A stretch of DNA of 64,000 bases, from NCBI GenBank assembly GCA_017849585.1, contig JAFIGT010000008.1:45497-109496 (forward strand). Reading direction: 5' to 3'. The stretch is from Verrucomicrobium sp. (GTDB lineage: Bacteria > Verrucomicrobiota > Verrucomicrobiia > Methylacidiphilales > UBA1321). The position numbers were made by a program, and so were the translations under genes. Below the pieces are notes generated by a model. It saw only the letters and a list, made by a program, of their open reading frames with translations, was not told the origin of the DNA and did no database searches. This document shows positions 26,567 to 36,554 of this stretch, piece by piece (the stretch's first letter is position 1; every line of letters begins with the position of its first letter).

Positions 26567-29044
26567 ATGAACTCCACGCCCGCAAATCGGTTCAGCAACC
26601 TGATTCCATTGCCGCAAAAAATTCGCACTCGCCCGCACACATTTTCCACCCGTACCTGGCACGTCTATAGTGAAAGTCAGGATCCTCGGATCCTGGCATC
26701 GCTGCGCCGCGTGCTTCCTCGCGGATGGAAGCGGGTCGGATCACCACGTGACGCTCAACTACTGCTGATCGCGCGTGAGCATGCTTCGATACCCGCCACA
26801 TTATCAACCGCCGCGCGGGACGAGGCGTATCGTCTGGAAATCACCGCGCAACAGGTACGGCTGTGGTCCGGTTCAGACAGAGGATGCTATTACGGCCTGC
26901 AAACCCTGTCGCAATTACTCGATACTGCCAACACCCTGCCCTGCGGCATCGTCATCGATTGGCCCGATCTCGAAATGCGCGGCATGCATCTGACTCTGGG
27001 CAACGGCCACATGCCCACCTACCAGCGACTGCAGGAAATCATTCGTCAGCTCGCCCACTTCAAGTTCAACAACCTGCACCTCGAATACGATGCCAGTTTT
27101 CAGTGGGAGAGATATCCCTTCATCGCCATTCCATCGGCCTTGACGAAGGATCAATGCCGTCGTCTGGTTGAGCTGGCCAAGGAGAATTTCCTGGAGCTGA
27201 TTCCTACCGTGGACTCTCTTGGTCATCAGGAATTCTACCTTTGCCACAAGGAACTCCAACACCTTCGCGAACTCCCAAGCTCCAGCGCAGAGTTATGCGC
27301 GAGCAATCCCAAATCCAAAAACTTCATCAAGAATCTCTGGCGTGAGGTACTCGAAGTTCACCACGATGCCCGGCATGTCAATATCACGGGCGATGAGGTA
27401 TTTCGTCTCGGAAAACAATGCCCGCGTTGCCAAAAAATAACCCGGTTTGGACATCAGGCCGATCTCTTTTTCAATTACTACAGCGAGCTGTCGCGCTGGA
27501 TGCTGGAACGTGGTTGCCGTCCCATGATGTGGCATGACATGCTGGCGAATCATCCGGAACGATTACGCGATTATCCGCGGGAATTGATGATTCTTTATTG
27601 GAATTACTGGGGCACCGATGCACGCAAATGGGAGATGACCCACGGCCTGCCATCCGACCTGCCGCATGAAGACATCGAAACCCTTTCGCCGCATCTGCGT
27701 AAACTGTACAACCGGCATTGGATCCAGCCGTCCACGGCCCCCGATTTTACACCGTGGCCCTATCTCCACTTTTTCGTCGAACGCGGTTTCGAAACTCTCG
27801 GCGCTTCCAGTGGCAGCCCTGTGCTGGAGGAATTTCCATTCGCAGGTTTTCGCAGCCGAATCAAGAACGCCAAGTCCATGGCCGCCGGAGTCAAGGCCGT
27901 GCAAGGCAAAGGTCTGCTTCATACCTATTGGGGCTCCTTTGCCTCGATCGAAACCGCCTGGACGGATATCGCCGCCGCAGGTGATTACGCCTGGAAAAGT
28001 CGGGAGGAGACCACGGAATCATTCCTCCGTCGGTTCGATGCACAGTGTCTGGGCACGAATGGAAAATTCGTCACTGTCGCACAAAAGTACGATCAACTGG
28101 TTTATCCCGAGACACCGGCTGAATTCCACGTCTCCGAACAATTGCCGCCCGCTTCCACGCTCCCCGCGCTCCGGAAGGAATGGAAGCGTATCCAGACGGC
28201 ATGCACGCACCACACCACGCTGCTCCACGCTCTGGCACCGTCATTGGATCTCGCCGAACTTCAGTTCACGGCGATTCGACATTCCATCGACTACCTGCGC
28301 CGGCAACTCGGTAGGGGGCAGGATGAACAGCTCGATTTGTCGACCGTGTTTAACGGCCGCACTCAGCGCATTCTCCCCGACATAACCGGCAGCCGCCTGA
28401 ATATAGAACCGGGACGTCACATGGCGCATGGTGTTGCATTGACAATTGCCGACGGATATCAGCGATGTGGCAATGCCCTGATTTTGCAGGGTGATAAAAA
28501 TCCACAGGGACCGCGACAGGTAGAGCTTGCCATTTCGAATAAGCACTACGACCGTCTTTTCTTTTTCCATACCGCCGCTTATGGCGCCAAGGGAGAGGAA
28601 GTCGCCCGATATCAAATTGAATTTGCCGACGGTAAAACCGAGAGCCTGCCGGTCATTGTCGGCCACAATGTAGGTGACTGGTTCCAAGGCTTGCAGTCTT
28701 TGCCAGCCGCTCTTGTAGCCTGGCAAGGGTTCAACCATGCGCAGGACAAGAGTCGCCGCATGCTCTATATGACTTGGTGGAAGAATGCCACACCGTCACG
28801 GCCCATTCGACGAATCATCCTGACGTCTTCTCCGACTGGCGGACATGTCACTTTGGTCGCCATCACAGGACGACGACTGCAGGGCGCTCAACCGCTTCCC
28901 TCCCGGCAAAAAAATTCAGCGATCACCCAAAAGCAGATCCAACGTTTCGAATCCCACTACCGCTCGATTTACCGTCGGCTTTGCGTGCCGGAACACGTGC
29001 CACTCGCGCTCCAAAAACTGAACGCCTCGCGTTATTTGCTATAA
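26567..29044 (+). CDS. GH20-like beta-N-acetylhexosaminidase family protein
   Basis: The 825-residue protein has an N-terminal GH20b-type domain (residues about 10-130, ending SGSDRGCYYGLQTL) and a TIM barrel starting PDLEMRGMHLTLGNGH. NITGDEVFRLG near residue 275 holds the Asp-Glu pair of the GH20 mechanism, in which Glu is the acid and Asp holds the substrate acetamide. SLGHQ and WHDML are further barrel segments. A 250-residue C-terminal region has a beta-rich, galactose-binding-like look. No clear signal peptide is seen, so it may be cytoplasmic or exported by another route. It ends the GH2 operon. Confidence 0.82.
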   Translation: MNSTPANRFSNLIPLPQKIRTRPHTFSTRTWHVYSESQDPRILASLRRVLPRGWKRVGSPRDAQLLLIAREHASIPATLSTAARDEAYRLEITAQQVRLWSGSDRGCYYGLQTLSQLLDTANTLPCGIVIDWPDLEMRGMHLTLGNGHMPTYQRLQEIIRQLAHFKFNNLHLEYDASFQWERYPFIAIPSALTKDQCRRLVELAKENFLELIPTVDSLGHQEFYLCHKELQHLRELPSSSAELCASNPKSKNFIKNLWREVLEVHHDARHVNITGDEVFRLGKQCPRCQKITRFGHQADLFFNYYSELSRWMLERGCRPMMWHDMLANHPERLRDYPRELMILYWNYWGTDARKWEMTHGLPSDLPHEDIETLSPHLRKLYNRHWIQPSTAPDFTPWPYLHFFVERGFETLGASSGSPVLEEFPFAGFRSRIKNAKSMAAGVKAVQGKGLLHTYWGSFASIETAWTDIAAAGDYAWKSREETTESFLRRFDAQCLGTNGKFVTVAQKYDQLVYPETPAEFHVSEQLPPASTLPALRKEWKRIQTACTHHTTLLHALAPSLDLAELQFTAIRHSIDYLRRQLGRGQDEQLDLSTVFNGRTQRILPDITGSRLNIEPGRHMAHGVALTIADGYQRCGNALILQGDKNPQGPRQVELAISNKHYDRLFFFHTAAYGAKGEEVARYQIEFADGKTESLPVIVGHNVGDWFQGLQSLPAALVAWQGFNHAQDKSRRMLYMTWWKNATPSRPIRRIILTSSPTGGHVTLVAITGRRLQGAQPLPSRQKNSAITQKQIQRFESHYRSIYRRLCVPEHVPLALQKLNASRYLL

Positions 29045-29132
29045 ATCAGCTCGAGACACCGATTCGCCATTCTTTATTTTAGATATTTAGTTGCTCTTAT
29101 AAATCAATCATTTTTTCTCTGCAATAGACATT

Positions 29133-29151
29133 TATTAACTCTTAGTGTTAT
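29133..29151 (+). promoter_or_regulatory. Shared 19-bp promoter motif, copy 2
   Basis: TATTAACTCTTAGTGTTAT, identical to the minus-strand copy at 22275-22293, lies 107 bp before the start of the 1235-residue secreted protein. Flanking bases stay similar for about five more positions. Confidence 0.6.
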
Positions 29152-29258
29152 AAATATCTTGCATTTCGATTAGTGTATTGGTGTAATCGAAACACCAAAG
29201 GCGCTCCTTTCCCCTGCCAAGAAGCCACCGGGTAAATGCGGCCTTGGAACGAGTCTTT

Positions 29259-32200
29259 ATGCCCGATCACTTCCCTCTCCATCGCTGGGTTCTTTTCATT
29301 GGTTTGGGGGCTTTACAAGCATTCACGACTCACGAAAGTGTGGCGCAGATACCGATTTTTTCGGACACATTTGAGAACGGCTCCGTCACGCACAGCGAGT
29401 CCATCAGTGGATTTTGGACACCGAGTGTTCCGACCGCCGGTTCGGTAACGGAAACCGGCGGTAAACTCTCCATGACTGCGGGGAGCCCTACCAGTGCCAA
29501 TGGAGTTTTTGCCACCTACTTGTTTTCCCCAGCGGCGAATGACGAATTCAACTTTTTCAAAAAAAAGCTGTCCTTTTCCGCTGACGTCTCGGTCACGGGT
29601 CAATATGGCACCGTGTCCTTCGCCTTGACGGGCGTTCAGGGCAACAGTTATAGCGTGGAGGATGCGCTGGTTCTCTCTGTATCGATCTATAATACGGTCA
29701 CCCTGTCCACCAAGCAGGATCGGCCCAATACCACTTCCTCCACGGTAAACGTCCTCGTCAATGGCGTCGATGTGGGCGGCACCATCACACGGTTTGAGCT
29801 GACGCTCGATGCTGAGAATTATACCCTTGTTGTTTCATTTCAAGGCGGCACTGGAAGTAAAACTTTCACCGGTCCCCATGGTCTTGTCGGCGCGCAATGG
29901 GGCACGGACGGCATGAGCTCCCTGCAGTTCTCCACGACACGTGGGTCGGCCGGCGCCACAGGGGCCGGAATTACAGTCACCGGCACCGTGGACAATTTCC
30001 TCGTCAACAGTTACGCCGACGCCGCGCTCTTTGAGGACAGCTTCTCCAATGGAGCCGTAGCCCATAGCAATCTGGAGACCGGGGTCTGGTCCTCCACATT
30101 GCCCTTCACCAGTACTGTAACCGAAGGTACCGGAAGCCTTGTCCAGACAGCATCTGCCGCCGACACGAGTTTTGTCGTCAGTAATCTGACTACGCCACGT
30201 CAGTCTCGATTCAACTTTTTCGACCATCAATTAAAAGTTGGCGCCACAGTCGCGGTCACCGGTTCCGCTTCAGCCGGCTGGATGGAGCGCGGCCGGTTGG
30301 TGCTCGCCTCGCAGGCGGGACTCGCCAGCGTAGCCGGAGATGCACTGACCGTCGGTTTTCGCGCTCAGAGCAACATCACCTTGATCGCCAAGACGGACGC
30401 CGGTTGGCTGGAGCCCGACAACGTCAACGATGCGCGCAATCGTTTTCTCCTGGATGGCAGCGAAGCCGTCGGCATTTACTCCGGCGACAATATAAATCGG
30501 TTTGATTTGATCCTTAACGCGAAACGCTACCGGCTGACCGGTTATAATCCCGGCAAGGGCAGCGGTCTGATCCGCTTCGGCGGCGCGCACAATCTGGACC
30601 GTTCAAAGTGGGGAACCAATGGAGACTCCGCCCTCATACTCGAGACAATCCGCACCTCCGCGGCGGCGGGGACTGCCGCTGTCACGACCTGGGATAACCT
30701 GCGCGTGGAATCGGACGCGACCAAGTTATTGGACGAGCCCTTTTGGTCATTCACCGCGACCTACTCCACTTCCCTCACCACCACCGCCACCCAATCTGGC
30801 AATTTCCGTCTTTGGTTGCCCGCGACTGAACCCACCATTCGAGGTGTGATCTTTATCGGACCCGGTGATGGTGAAGATTTCCAGCATATGGTCCATGATC
30901 CTGCGGCTCAGGAAGCCGCCCGGGAGTTGGGCTTTGCCCTGATTGGGTACGGCACCTCCGCCCGAATGAATCTTGGCGGCAACAATCCCGCGTTGATCAA
31001 AGGTGCCGTGCAAGCCGTTCTCGACCGGGCGGCAACAGTTTCCGGGAGACCGGAAATTTCCAACGCCCCCCTCTGCGCCACCGGTCTTTCGCGTGGCGCC
31101 TTCGACTCCTGTTTCCTGGCGCGGAATTGGCCCGAGCGGGTCATCACCATTGTCCCGCACTGCGGTGGCGAATGGGAGTTCTTCACCATGACCAATTCCA
31201 TCAAGTCGGTGCCTGTCCTGTTTATCGCCGGATCCACTGACTCCAATTCCGCAACGAGTCCCTACAAAATGCAGGATAATTTCAACTGGTGGCGGAGCCA
31301 AGGTGGATTGGCCGCTTATGCGATTGACTGGAACGTCCCACATACCATGCGCGGCAATCAGGGCTTCGAAGCCACCTGGGTCTGGATGACCGAGATTGCC
31401 AGGCACCGCTATCCGCGCCCCATGCTGCCGCCCCAAACTTACGGCTTGCTTCCCACCCTTTTGAATATCCAGGAATCGGCCGGATGGTTGGGCACGCGTC
31501 CCGAATTTTCCTCCACAACCACTCCCAGCCTCACGCATACCTTTGCGGTTATTTCTTCTTATTCAAGTTATTCGGGAAACAAATCGAATGCCTCGTGGTT
31601 GCCGAGCGAAGCCATGGCTCGCGTCTACCGCGCGATGAATTCAACCGATGGTGTCTTCCGCAGCGCCATTCCCACTCAATCGCCTGTGCGCATCGTAACC
31701 CCAGCGCAGTTTGCCGAACCGATCCTCGCCGGGAGTTCGGTAGCCATCGAAGTGGACCCACGCAATTTCGATAACACCAACGTCATCTCCTCGATGGATT
31801 TCTACGATGGCAGCACGTGGCTGGGAGCGCTCACCTCCGGTCCTTCGTGGAAATGGACCTTCACTCCCTCCGTCGGCATTCACTCGCTCAGCGTGGTTGC
31901 AACCGATGTCCTGGGCAACAAGCGTGACGCCTTTCGCGCGATCAATGTTCTCCCGGCCGATTTCCCCCCGACCGCCTATCGACAGACTCTGACCGCCACT
32001 TCCACGCAGACCATCACCACGAAGGTCGCCGCTCTCGATCCGGAAGGCAACCCTGTCACCTACTCCCTCGCGCAGCAACCCCTCCACGGCATCGCCACCA
32101 TCAATGCGGCCACGGGAGATTGCACCTATCAGGCCAGTCCAGGCTACGGCGGCACCGACACCTTCACCTTCACCGCCAATGATGGTGCCGTGACCAGCAC

Positions 32201-32966
32201 TCCGGCAACAGTCCAAGTCACCGTCACGGTGCCACCGGTTGGCAGCATCGCCACCATCACCGCGTTCCCCGGCAGCAGCACAGGACAAATCACGCTCACA
32301 TGGAGCGCAGCCAGCGACGCGGGAAGTTACCAGATCGAGCGTTCGACCTCATCGCTCAGTGGTTTTTTTTCCGTCGCCAACGTCAATGCCTCCGCCCTCA
32401 GCTACACCGATACGGGACTCACGCTGGGACAAAATTATTTCTATCGCATCCGGGCCATCAACTCCATCAGCCAATCCAGTTACTCCCTTGTTGCCTCGGC
32501 CAAGCCCCACGCACCGTCCACCTCCGAGAGTTGGCTCTATACCAATTTTGGCTCTACCCAGATCATCCCCGGTACATCCGGTGATCTCGACAGTCCCAAT
32601 CACGATGGCATTGCCAACCTGATGAAATGCGCGCTCGGCATCAATCTCTATGACGGCAATGGCCTTCCACTCGTCATCAGCCCTACCAGCATGCCATATG
32701 TCCAGTCCCAAGAGGTCAATGGGGAAACCTATTTGACATGCTCGTTCACCCATAACAAGAACACCACGGATCTCCTCATCCAAGTAGAAGTTGCAAATGA
32801 TCCCTCCGGTCCGTGGAGCCAGATTGATCCCTTACTCTCCGCCAATCAACTGAGCCGTCTCGACGACACACCCAGCACCGGAATGGAAACCATCGTGGTC
32901 AAGGATACTCAACCCATCCGTTCCGCAAACAAACGATTCATGCGGTTCAAAGTAATTCGCCCATGA
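29259..32966 (+). CDS. Large secreted modular protein with alpha/beta-hydrolase domain
   Basis: About 1235 residues. A signal peptide (LFIGLGALQAF) is followed by two tandem concanavalin-like modules starting FSDTFENGSVTHS and FEDSFSNGAVAHS (about 32-250 and 255-480). Residues about 490-740 form an alpha/beta hydrolase with a full triad: ATGLSRGAF (Ser near 610), AGSTDSNS (Asp near 660) and NVPHTM (His near 694). Then come an Ig-like domain, a cadherin-like domain (YGGTDTFTFTANDGA), an FnIII domain (about 994-1087) and a C-terminal module beginning SESWLYTNF with a NHDGIANLMKCALGI turn. It likely de-esterifies or binds polysaccharide. I prefer the ATG at 29259 over an upstream TTG. Confidence 0.78.
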   Translation: MPDHFPLHRWVLFIGLGALQAFTTHESVAQIPIFSDTFENGSVTHSESISGFWTPSVPTAGSVTETGGKLSMTAGSPTSANGVFATYLFSPAANDEFNFFKKKLSFSADVSVTGQYGTVSFALTGVQGNSYSVEDALVLSVSIYNTVTLSTKQDRPNTTSSTVNVLVNGVDVGGTITRFELTLDAENYTLVVSFQGGTGSKTFTGPHGLVGAQWGTDGMSSLQFSTTRGSAGATGAGITVTGTVDNFLVNSYADAALFEDSFSNGAVAHSNLETGVWSSTLPFTSTVTEGTGSLVQTASAADTSFVVSNLTTPRQSRFNFFDHQLKVGATVAVTGSASAGWMERGRLVLASQAGLASVAGDALTVGFRAQSNITLIAKTDAGWLEPDNVNDARNRFLLDGSEAVGIYSGDNINRFDLILNAKRYRLTGYNPGKGSGLIRFGGAHNLDRSKWGTNGDSALILETIRTSAAAGTAAVTTWDNLRVESDATKLLDEPFWSFTATYSTSLTTTATQSGNFRLWLPATEPTIRGVIFIGPGDGEDFQHMVHDPAAQEAARELGFALIGYGTSARMNLGGNNPALIKGAVQAVLDRAATVSGRPEISNAPLCATGLSRGAFDSCFLARNWPERVITIVPHCGGEWEFFTMTNSIKSVPVLFIAGSTDSNSATSPYKMQDNFNWWRSQGGLAAYAIDWNVPHTMRGNQGFEATWVWMTEIARHRYPRPMLPPQTYGLLPTLLNIQESAGWLGTRPEFSSTTTPSLTHTFAVISSYSSYSGNKSNASWLPSEAMARVYRAMNSTDGVFRSAIPTQSPVRIVTPAQFAEPILAGSSVAIEVDPRNFDNTNVISSMDFYDGSTWLGALTSGPSWKWTFTPSVGIHSLSVVATDVLGNKRDAFRAINVLPADFPPTAYRQTLTATSTQTITTKVAALDPEGNPVTYSLAQQPLHGIATINAATGDCTYQASPGYGGTDTFTFTANDGAVTSTPATVQVTVTVPPVGSIATITAFPGSSTGQITLTWSAASDAGSYQIERSTSSLSGFFSVANVNASALSYTDTGLTLGQNYFYRIRAINSISQSSYSLVASAKPHAPSTSESWLYTNFGSTQIIPGTSGDLDSPNHDGIANLMKCALGINLYDGNGLPLVISPTSMPYVQSQEVNGETYLTCSFTHNKNTTDLLIQVEVANDPSGPWSQIDPLLSANQLSRLDDTPSTGMETIVVKDTQPIRSANKRFMRFKVIRP

Positions 32967-32982
32967 GCGTCTGCACCATTCG

Positions 32983-33735
32983 ATGAATCACTCTCCCCCA
33001 GGAAGACGCATAAGATCCGACTTGCGGCAACACGCTTTCACCCTACCCGAATTACTTGTGGTCGTGACCATCATCGGCCTGCTCGCCAGTCTGGCTCTCC
33101 CGGCTTTCAAAAAGGCGCTGGCGCAGAGCCGTCGCTCGACCTGTCTCTCAAACGAACGGCAGATCGGTCAGGCGCTCTTTCTTTACGCCAGCGAGCATAA
33201 TAATGCGTTGCCACCTGTCTGGGCCAATTACCCGAGTCAACCGGTTTCCATGGACGATCAATGGAATACCGCGATCTGGACCTATTGCGGTTACTCGACC
33301 AGCAGTTATCAGTACGCTGTCAACGACACCTGCACCCGCAAGAACATGAACGTGACGAAAAAAAATCTATTCCGTTGTCCCGAGATCTGGGGCAATCCGC
33401 CCTGCCCGACTGGCGTCACCATTAATGCCAATCGCATGTCGTATGGATTGAACTCCGCTGTGCTCGGACAGCTCAGTGGCGGCAGTTGGACTCCTCCGGT
33501 ACCGAATAGCTGGGTGCCGCCCATTCCCCTCGCGGCGGTAGCCACCCCCTCTAGCACCGCCATGGTGATCGAATGCAGCTATTTACTCGGCAGCCAATCG
33601 GGCTTCGCGCTCTATTGGGGATTGATCCCGCATGACGGGGGACTCAATGTGCTCTTTTACGACGGGCACATCCAATACCTCAAGCTGGGAGAAATCCCCA
33701 CTTCATCCACCGACCGATTCTGGACCGGTCAGTAG
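32983..33735 (+). CDS. Prepilin-like protein with H-X9-DG tail
   Basis: This 250-residue protein has a type IV prepilin N-terminus: a short basic leader, the cleavage/methylation site AFTLPELLVVV and a hydrophobic helix IIGLLASLALPAF. The C-terminus carries HDGGLNVLFYDG, the H-X9-DG motif common in Planctomycetota and Verrucomicrobiota pseudopilin-like proteins. Several Cys in the middle may form disulfides. Such proteins are inserted in the inner membrane and may be part of a type II-secretion-like apparatus or surface structures. It starts 16 bp after the large secreted protein and is probably co-transcribed. Confidence 0.87.
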   Translation: MNHSPPGRRIRSDLRQHAFTLPELLVVVTIIGLLASLALPAFKKALAQSRRSTCLSNERQIGQALFLYASEHNNALPPVWANYPSQPVSMDDQWNTAIWTYCGYSTSSYQYAVNDTCTRKNMNVTKKNLFRCPEIWGNPPCPTGVTINANRMSYGLNSAVLGQLSGGSWTPPVPNSWVPPIPLAAVATPSSTAMVIECSYLLGSQSGFALYWGLIPHDGGLNVLFYDGHIQYLKLGEIPTSSTDRFWTGQ

Positions 33736-33759
33736 ACGAGAACATCGATCCGGTGCGAA

Positions 33760-34368
33760 TCAATACTTCACCGAGCAACCGTACGATTTCGTTACCGGCT
33801 GGCTGACTGCTTTGCCCGCCATTGCTTCATCGAGCGCGGTAGCGACGTAATTCTTCGACGTGGCAATATCCGCTGGATTGGTCGATTGCTTGTCGTCAAT
33901 CGCACCCTGATAGATCAGCTTGCCGTCGGGCGCAATCACGTACATGTGCGGCGTGGTTTGTGCACCGTAGAGCTTGCCCACTTTGCCATCAGGATCGAGC
34001 AACGTCGCCGTGGCTGCCGTGCCCTGCGCCTTGTTCACTTCAGTGGCTTGCGCCGCGCTGAGGTAACCCTGCTTGCCGGGAGCGGACGAAATGATCTGCA
34101 GCCAGACCACACCCTTGCCGGTGTACTTCTTCTGCGTGGCCTGCATCGCGCCGCCGGAATAATGCTTCTTCACGAACGGACAATCGTGATTGGTCCATTC
34201 GAGAACGACATACTTGCCCTTGTAGGCTGCCAGCGCATGGTTCTGGCCATCCGAACCTGGCAGGGTGAAATCCGGCGCTGGCTTGCCAGTTTCCACTTGG
34301 GCAGACGCTCCGACGAGGGTGACGGCGAGGACCGCACACGACAACAGGAATTGGGTCAGGTTTTTCAT
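33760..34368 (-). CDS. Exported thioredoxin-fold redoxin
   Basis: The 202-residue protein has a signal peptide (SCAVLAVTLVGASA) and a redoxin/AhpC-TSA domain (GKPAPDFTLPGSDG, YVVLEWTNHDCPFVKKHY). It lacks a CxxC pair: only Cys of DCPFVKKHY, where peroxiredoxins carry the peroxidatic Cys, and a C-terminal SYGCSVKY Cys that could resolve it. TPHMYVIAPDGKLIY has the cis-Pro loop. It lies 33 bp downstream of dsbD on the same strand, which suggests DsbD supplies its electrons in the periplasm. Confidence 0.87.
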   Translation of the reverse strand: MKNLTQFLLSCAVLAVTLVGASAQVETGKPAPDFTLPGSDGQNHALAAYKGKYVVLEWTNHDCPFVKKHYSGGAMQATQKKYTGKGVVWLQIISSAPGKQGYLSAAQATEVNKAQGTAATATLLDPDGKVGKLYGAQTTPHMYVIAPDGKLIYQGAIDDKQSTNPADIATSKNYVATALDEAMAGKAVSQPVTKSYGCSVKY

Positions 34369-34401
34369 AGGGTTGGGGGTTATGACGCTTAATCTAATGC
34401 A

Positions 34402-36507
34402 TCACTTCAATTTTTCTACTGCTTCCAGCACAATTCCCGGTGTTAACACTTCCGGCAGCAATTGTGGCGCCCCGTTCGGATCGCGGCCATAGAGCACATA
34501 AAGCGGCACCCCGTTGCGGCCAAAACTGGCCAGTGCCTGCGTAATTTCCGGATCGCGCCGGGTCCAGTCCGCTTTCATGAGGACAATGCCGGACTCCTTG
34601 AACTTCTTCTGCACGGCTTCATTGTTCAGCGCCACCGCTTCGTTCACCTTGCAGCTCAGGCACCACGCGGCCGTAAAATCGAGAAACACCGGCTTTCCCT
34701 CCGCTCGCAACGCCGCCAGCTTCGCCGCCGAATACGGCTCCCAGACCAATCCTTCCCCCGCCACAGCCACCGGAACCGAAGCCACCCGCCAACCCCAGAG
34801 CACGCCGCCGATCAAGCCCACCCCCGCCAGCATGATCGCCAATCCGCGCACGGCGGGCGTGCGCGAAATCGTCCCCCACCGACCATAGACCCACGCGGCG
34901 AGTCCGATCACCAGCAACGCGCCGAGCAATTGCGCAACGGCATCGATATTGAGTTGTTGCCCAAACACCCAGAGCAGAAAGATCACGGTGCCGAGCAGGA
35001 GAAACCCGAGGAATTGTTTGAACGATTCCATCCAGACACCCGGCTTCGGCACATACTTCAATAAGGAGGGACAGAGCGCCAGGACAAGATAGGGCGACGC
35101 CATGCCCAGCGCGAGGAACGTAAACACCAATACCGCCGTGAAGGCCGATTGCGCCACGGCAAATCCCAACGCCGCGCCCATGAACGGAGCCGTGCACGGC
35201 GTCGCGGCCAGCGTGGCCAACGCCCCCATGCCGAAGGAGCCTGCCACACCACCGCGTTGCGCGGCGACGGAATCAACGCCGGCCAGCGAAGTCCCCACTT
35301 CAAACACCCCGAACAGATTCAGCGCGAAGACAAAGAAGAGCACCGTCAGCGCCACGATGAACGGCGGGGATTGCATCTGGAAACCCCAACCGAGTTCCTG
35401 CCCCGCCGCGCGCAGCGCGAGGAGAATTCCCGCCAATAACCAGAATGACACAAGTACCCCGAACGTGAACGCCACGCCATGGGTCACCGCTTGGCGTGGG
35501 TCCTGTCCCGCCTGCTTGACCAGACTCAGCACTTTCAACGACAACACCGGCAGCACGCACGGCATCAGATTCAAAATCAATCCGCCGAGAAACGCGAAGA
35601 GCAGCGAGAGCGCCAGCGTCGGCGAGGCGCCCTCTCCTACGGAGACGCTCGCCGCTTTGGCGGTCAATTCGACTGGCGCAGAAATTGCCAAACTCAAGTC
35701 ATCCATGACCAGCACGCCGGAAAGTTGTTTGGGTGGCTGCGCCGACACGGGACGAGTTAATTGCAAGGAATACTCCGTATCGGATTCTCCGTTTTTTACC
35801 CGAAGCAAAGTTTGTGGCGCAGCACTTTCCACCCACTCCGGATTATCAGCAAAAAAATAAACCAACGAAATCGTCTTCGGGAGTTTTCCATGCGAATCCA
35901 ACACCGAGAGAATCAACCTTTTCTCATCCCCGGCCTGCGGCGCAACTCTTACGCTCAATCCTTGAATCGTTTTCGGCCACTGCGCGCGCGTCTTCGCGAA
36001 CAGCTTCGTCATCTCCTCGCCAACAGCGCGCGGCGGTTCCGCCTTCACGGGCAACGTCAGCTTCAACTTTGCAGAGCCGGGCAGGCAGATGTCCTGACAT
36101 TCCAGCCAATCGACCGCCGCGTGAAATTCCACTTTCGTGCCCGGCTTGAGATCTGCTGGCGCTTGAATCGTGGTGATCAGCAACACTTCATCCTCGTAGC
36201 CATAGCTCATGAGAGGCGGTGTGCTGATGCGGTGCGGTGTGGGCCATTGAATCGGCCCCGCCGTGAAACCCGGCGGCAATGTCCATTGGATTGTTGTCGC
36301 GAGGCCGGAATCACCGGGATTTATCCAGTACGTGTGCCAACCCTTGTCCATCACCAGCCGCAACCCCACTTCCACCGACTGCCCGGGTTGAATCGAGGCC
36401 ACATCCGTCACCAACGAGGCTTTCGTGTGGGGCTGCTCGAAGGCCTGCACGCCTCCAGCACAAAGCCACATCGTTACGAAAGTCAGCCAGAAAAGGGATC
36501 GGCGCAT
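34402..36507 (-). CDS. dsbD: Thiol:disulfide interchange protein DsbD
   Basis: About 701 residues with the three-part DsbD design. A signal peptide leads into an N-terminal periplasmic domain (about 25-280) with EVGLRLVMDKGWHTYW and WLECQDICLPG. A membrane domain of about eight helices contains the two electron-carrying Cys in LMPCVLPVLSLKVL and ATPCTAPFMG. The C-terminal thioredoxin domain has AAWCLSCKVNE. It moves electrons from cytoplasmic thioredoxin to periplasmic thiol proteins. The ATG at 36507 gives a standard signal peptide; one at 36525 is also open. It sits between an NtrC-type regulator and a redoxin in one minus-strand run. Confidence 0.93.
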   Translation of the reverse strand: MRRSLFWLTFVTMWLCAGGVQAFEQPHTKASLVTDVASIQPGQSVEVGLRLVMDKGWHTYWINPGDSGLATTIQWTLPPGFTAGPIQWPTPHRISTPPLMSYGYEDEVLLITTIQAPADLKPGTKVEFHAAVDWLECQDICLPGSAKLKLTLPVKAEPPRAVGEEMTKLFAKTRAQWPKTIQGLSVRVAPQAGDEKRLILSVLDSHGKLPKTISLVYFFADNPEWVESAAPQTLLRVKNGESDTEYSLQLTRPVSAQPPKQLSGVLVMDDLSLAISAPVELTAKAASVSVGEGASPTLALSLLFAFLGGLILNLMPCVLPVLSLKVLSLVKQAGQDPRQAVTHGVAFTFGVLVSFWLLAGILLALRAAGQELGWGFQMQSPPFIVALTVLFFVFALNLFGVFEVGTSLAGVDSVAAQRGGVAGSFGMGALATLAATPCTAPFMGAALGFAVAQSAFTAVLVFTFLALGMASPYLVLALCPSLLKYVPKPGVWMESFKQFLGFLLLGTVIFLLWVFGQQLNIDAVAQLLGALLVIGLAAWVYGRWGTISRTPAVRGLAIMLAGVGLIGGVLWGWRVASVPVAVAGEGLVWEPYSAAKLAALRAEGKPVFLDFTAAWCLSCKVNEAVALNNEAVQKKFKESGIVLMKADWTRRDPEITQALASFGRNGVPLYVLYGRDPNGAPQLLPEVLTPGIVLEAVEKLK

Positions 36508-36554
36508 CTGCACTCTATAGCACATTTTCGTCCGTCGCGCCAGCCGGTCAGGCC

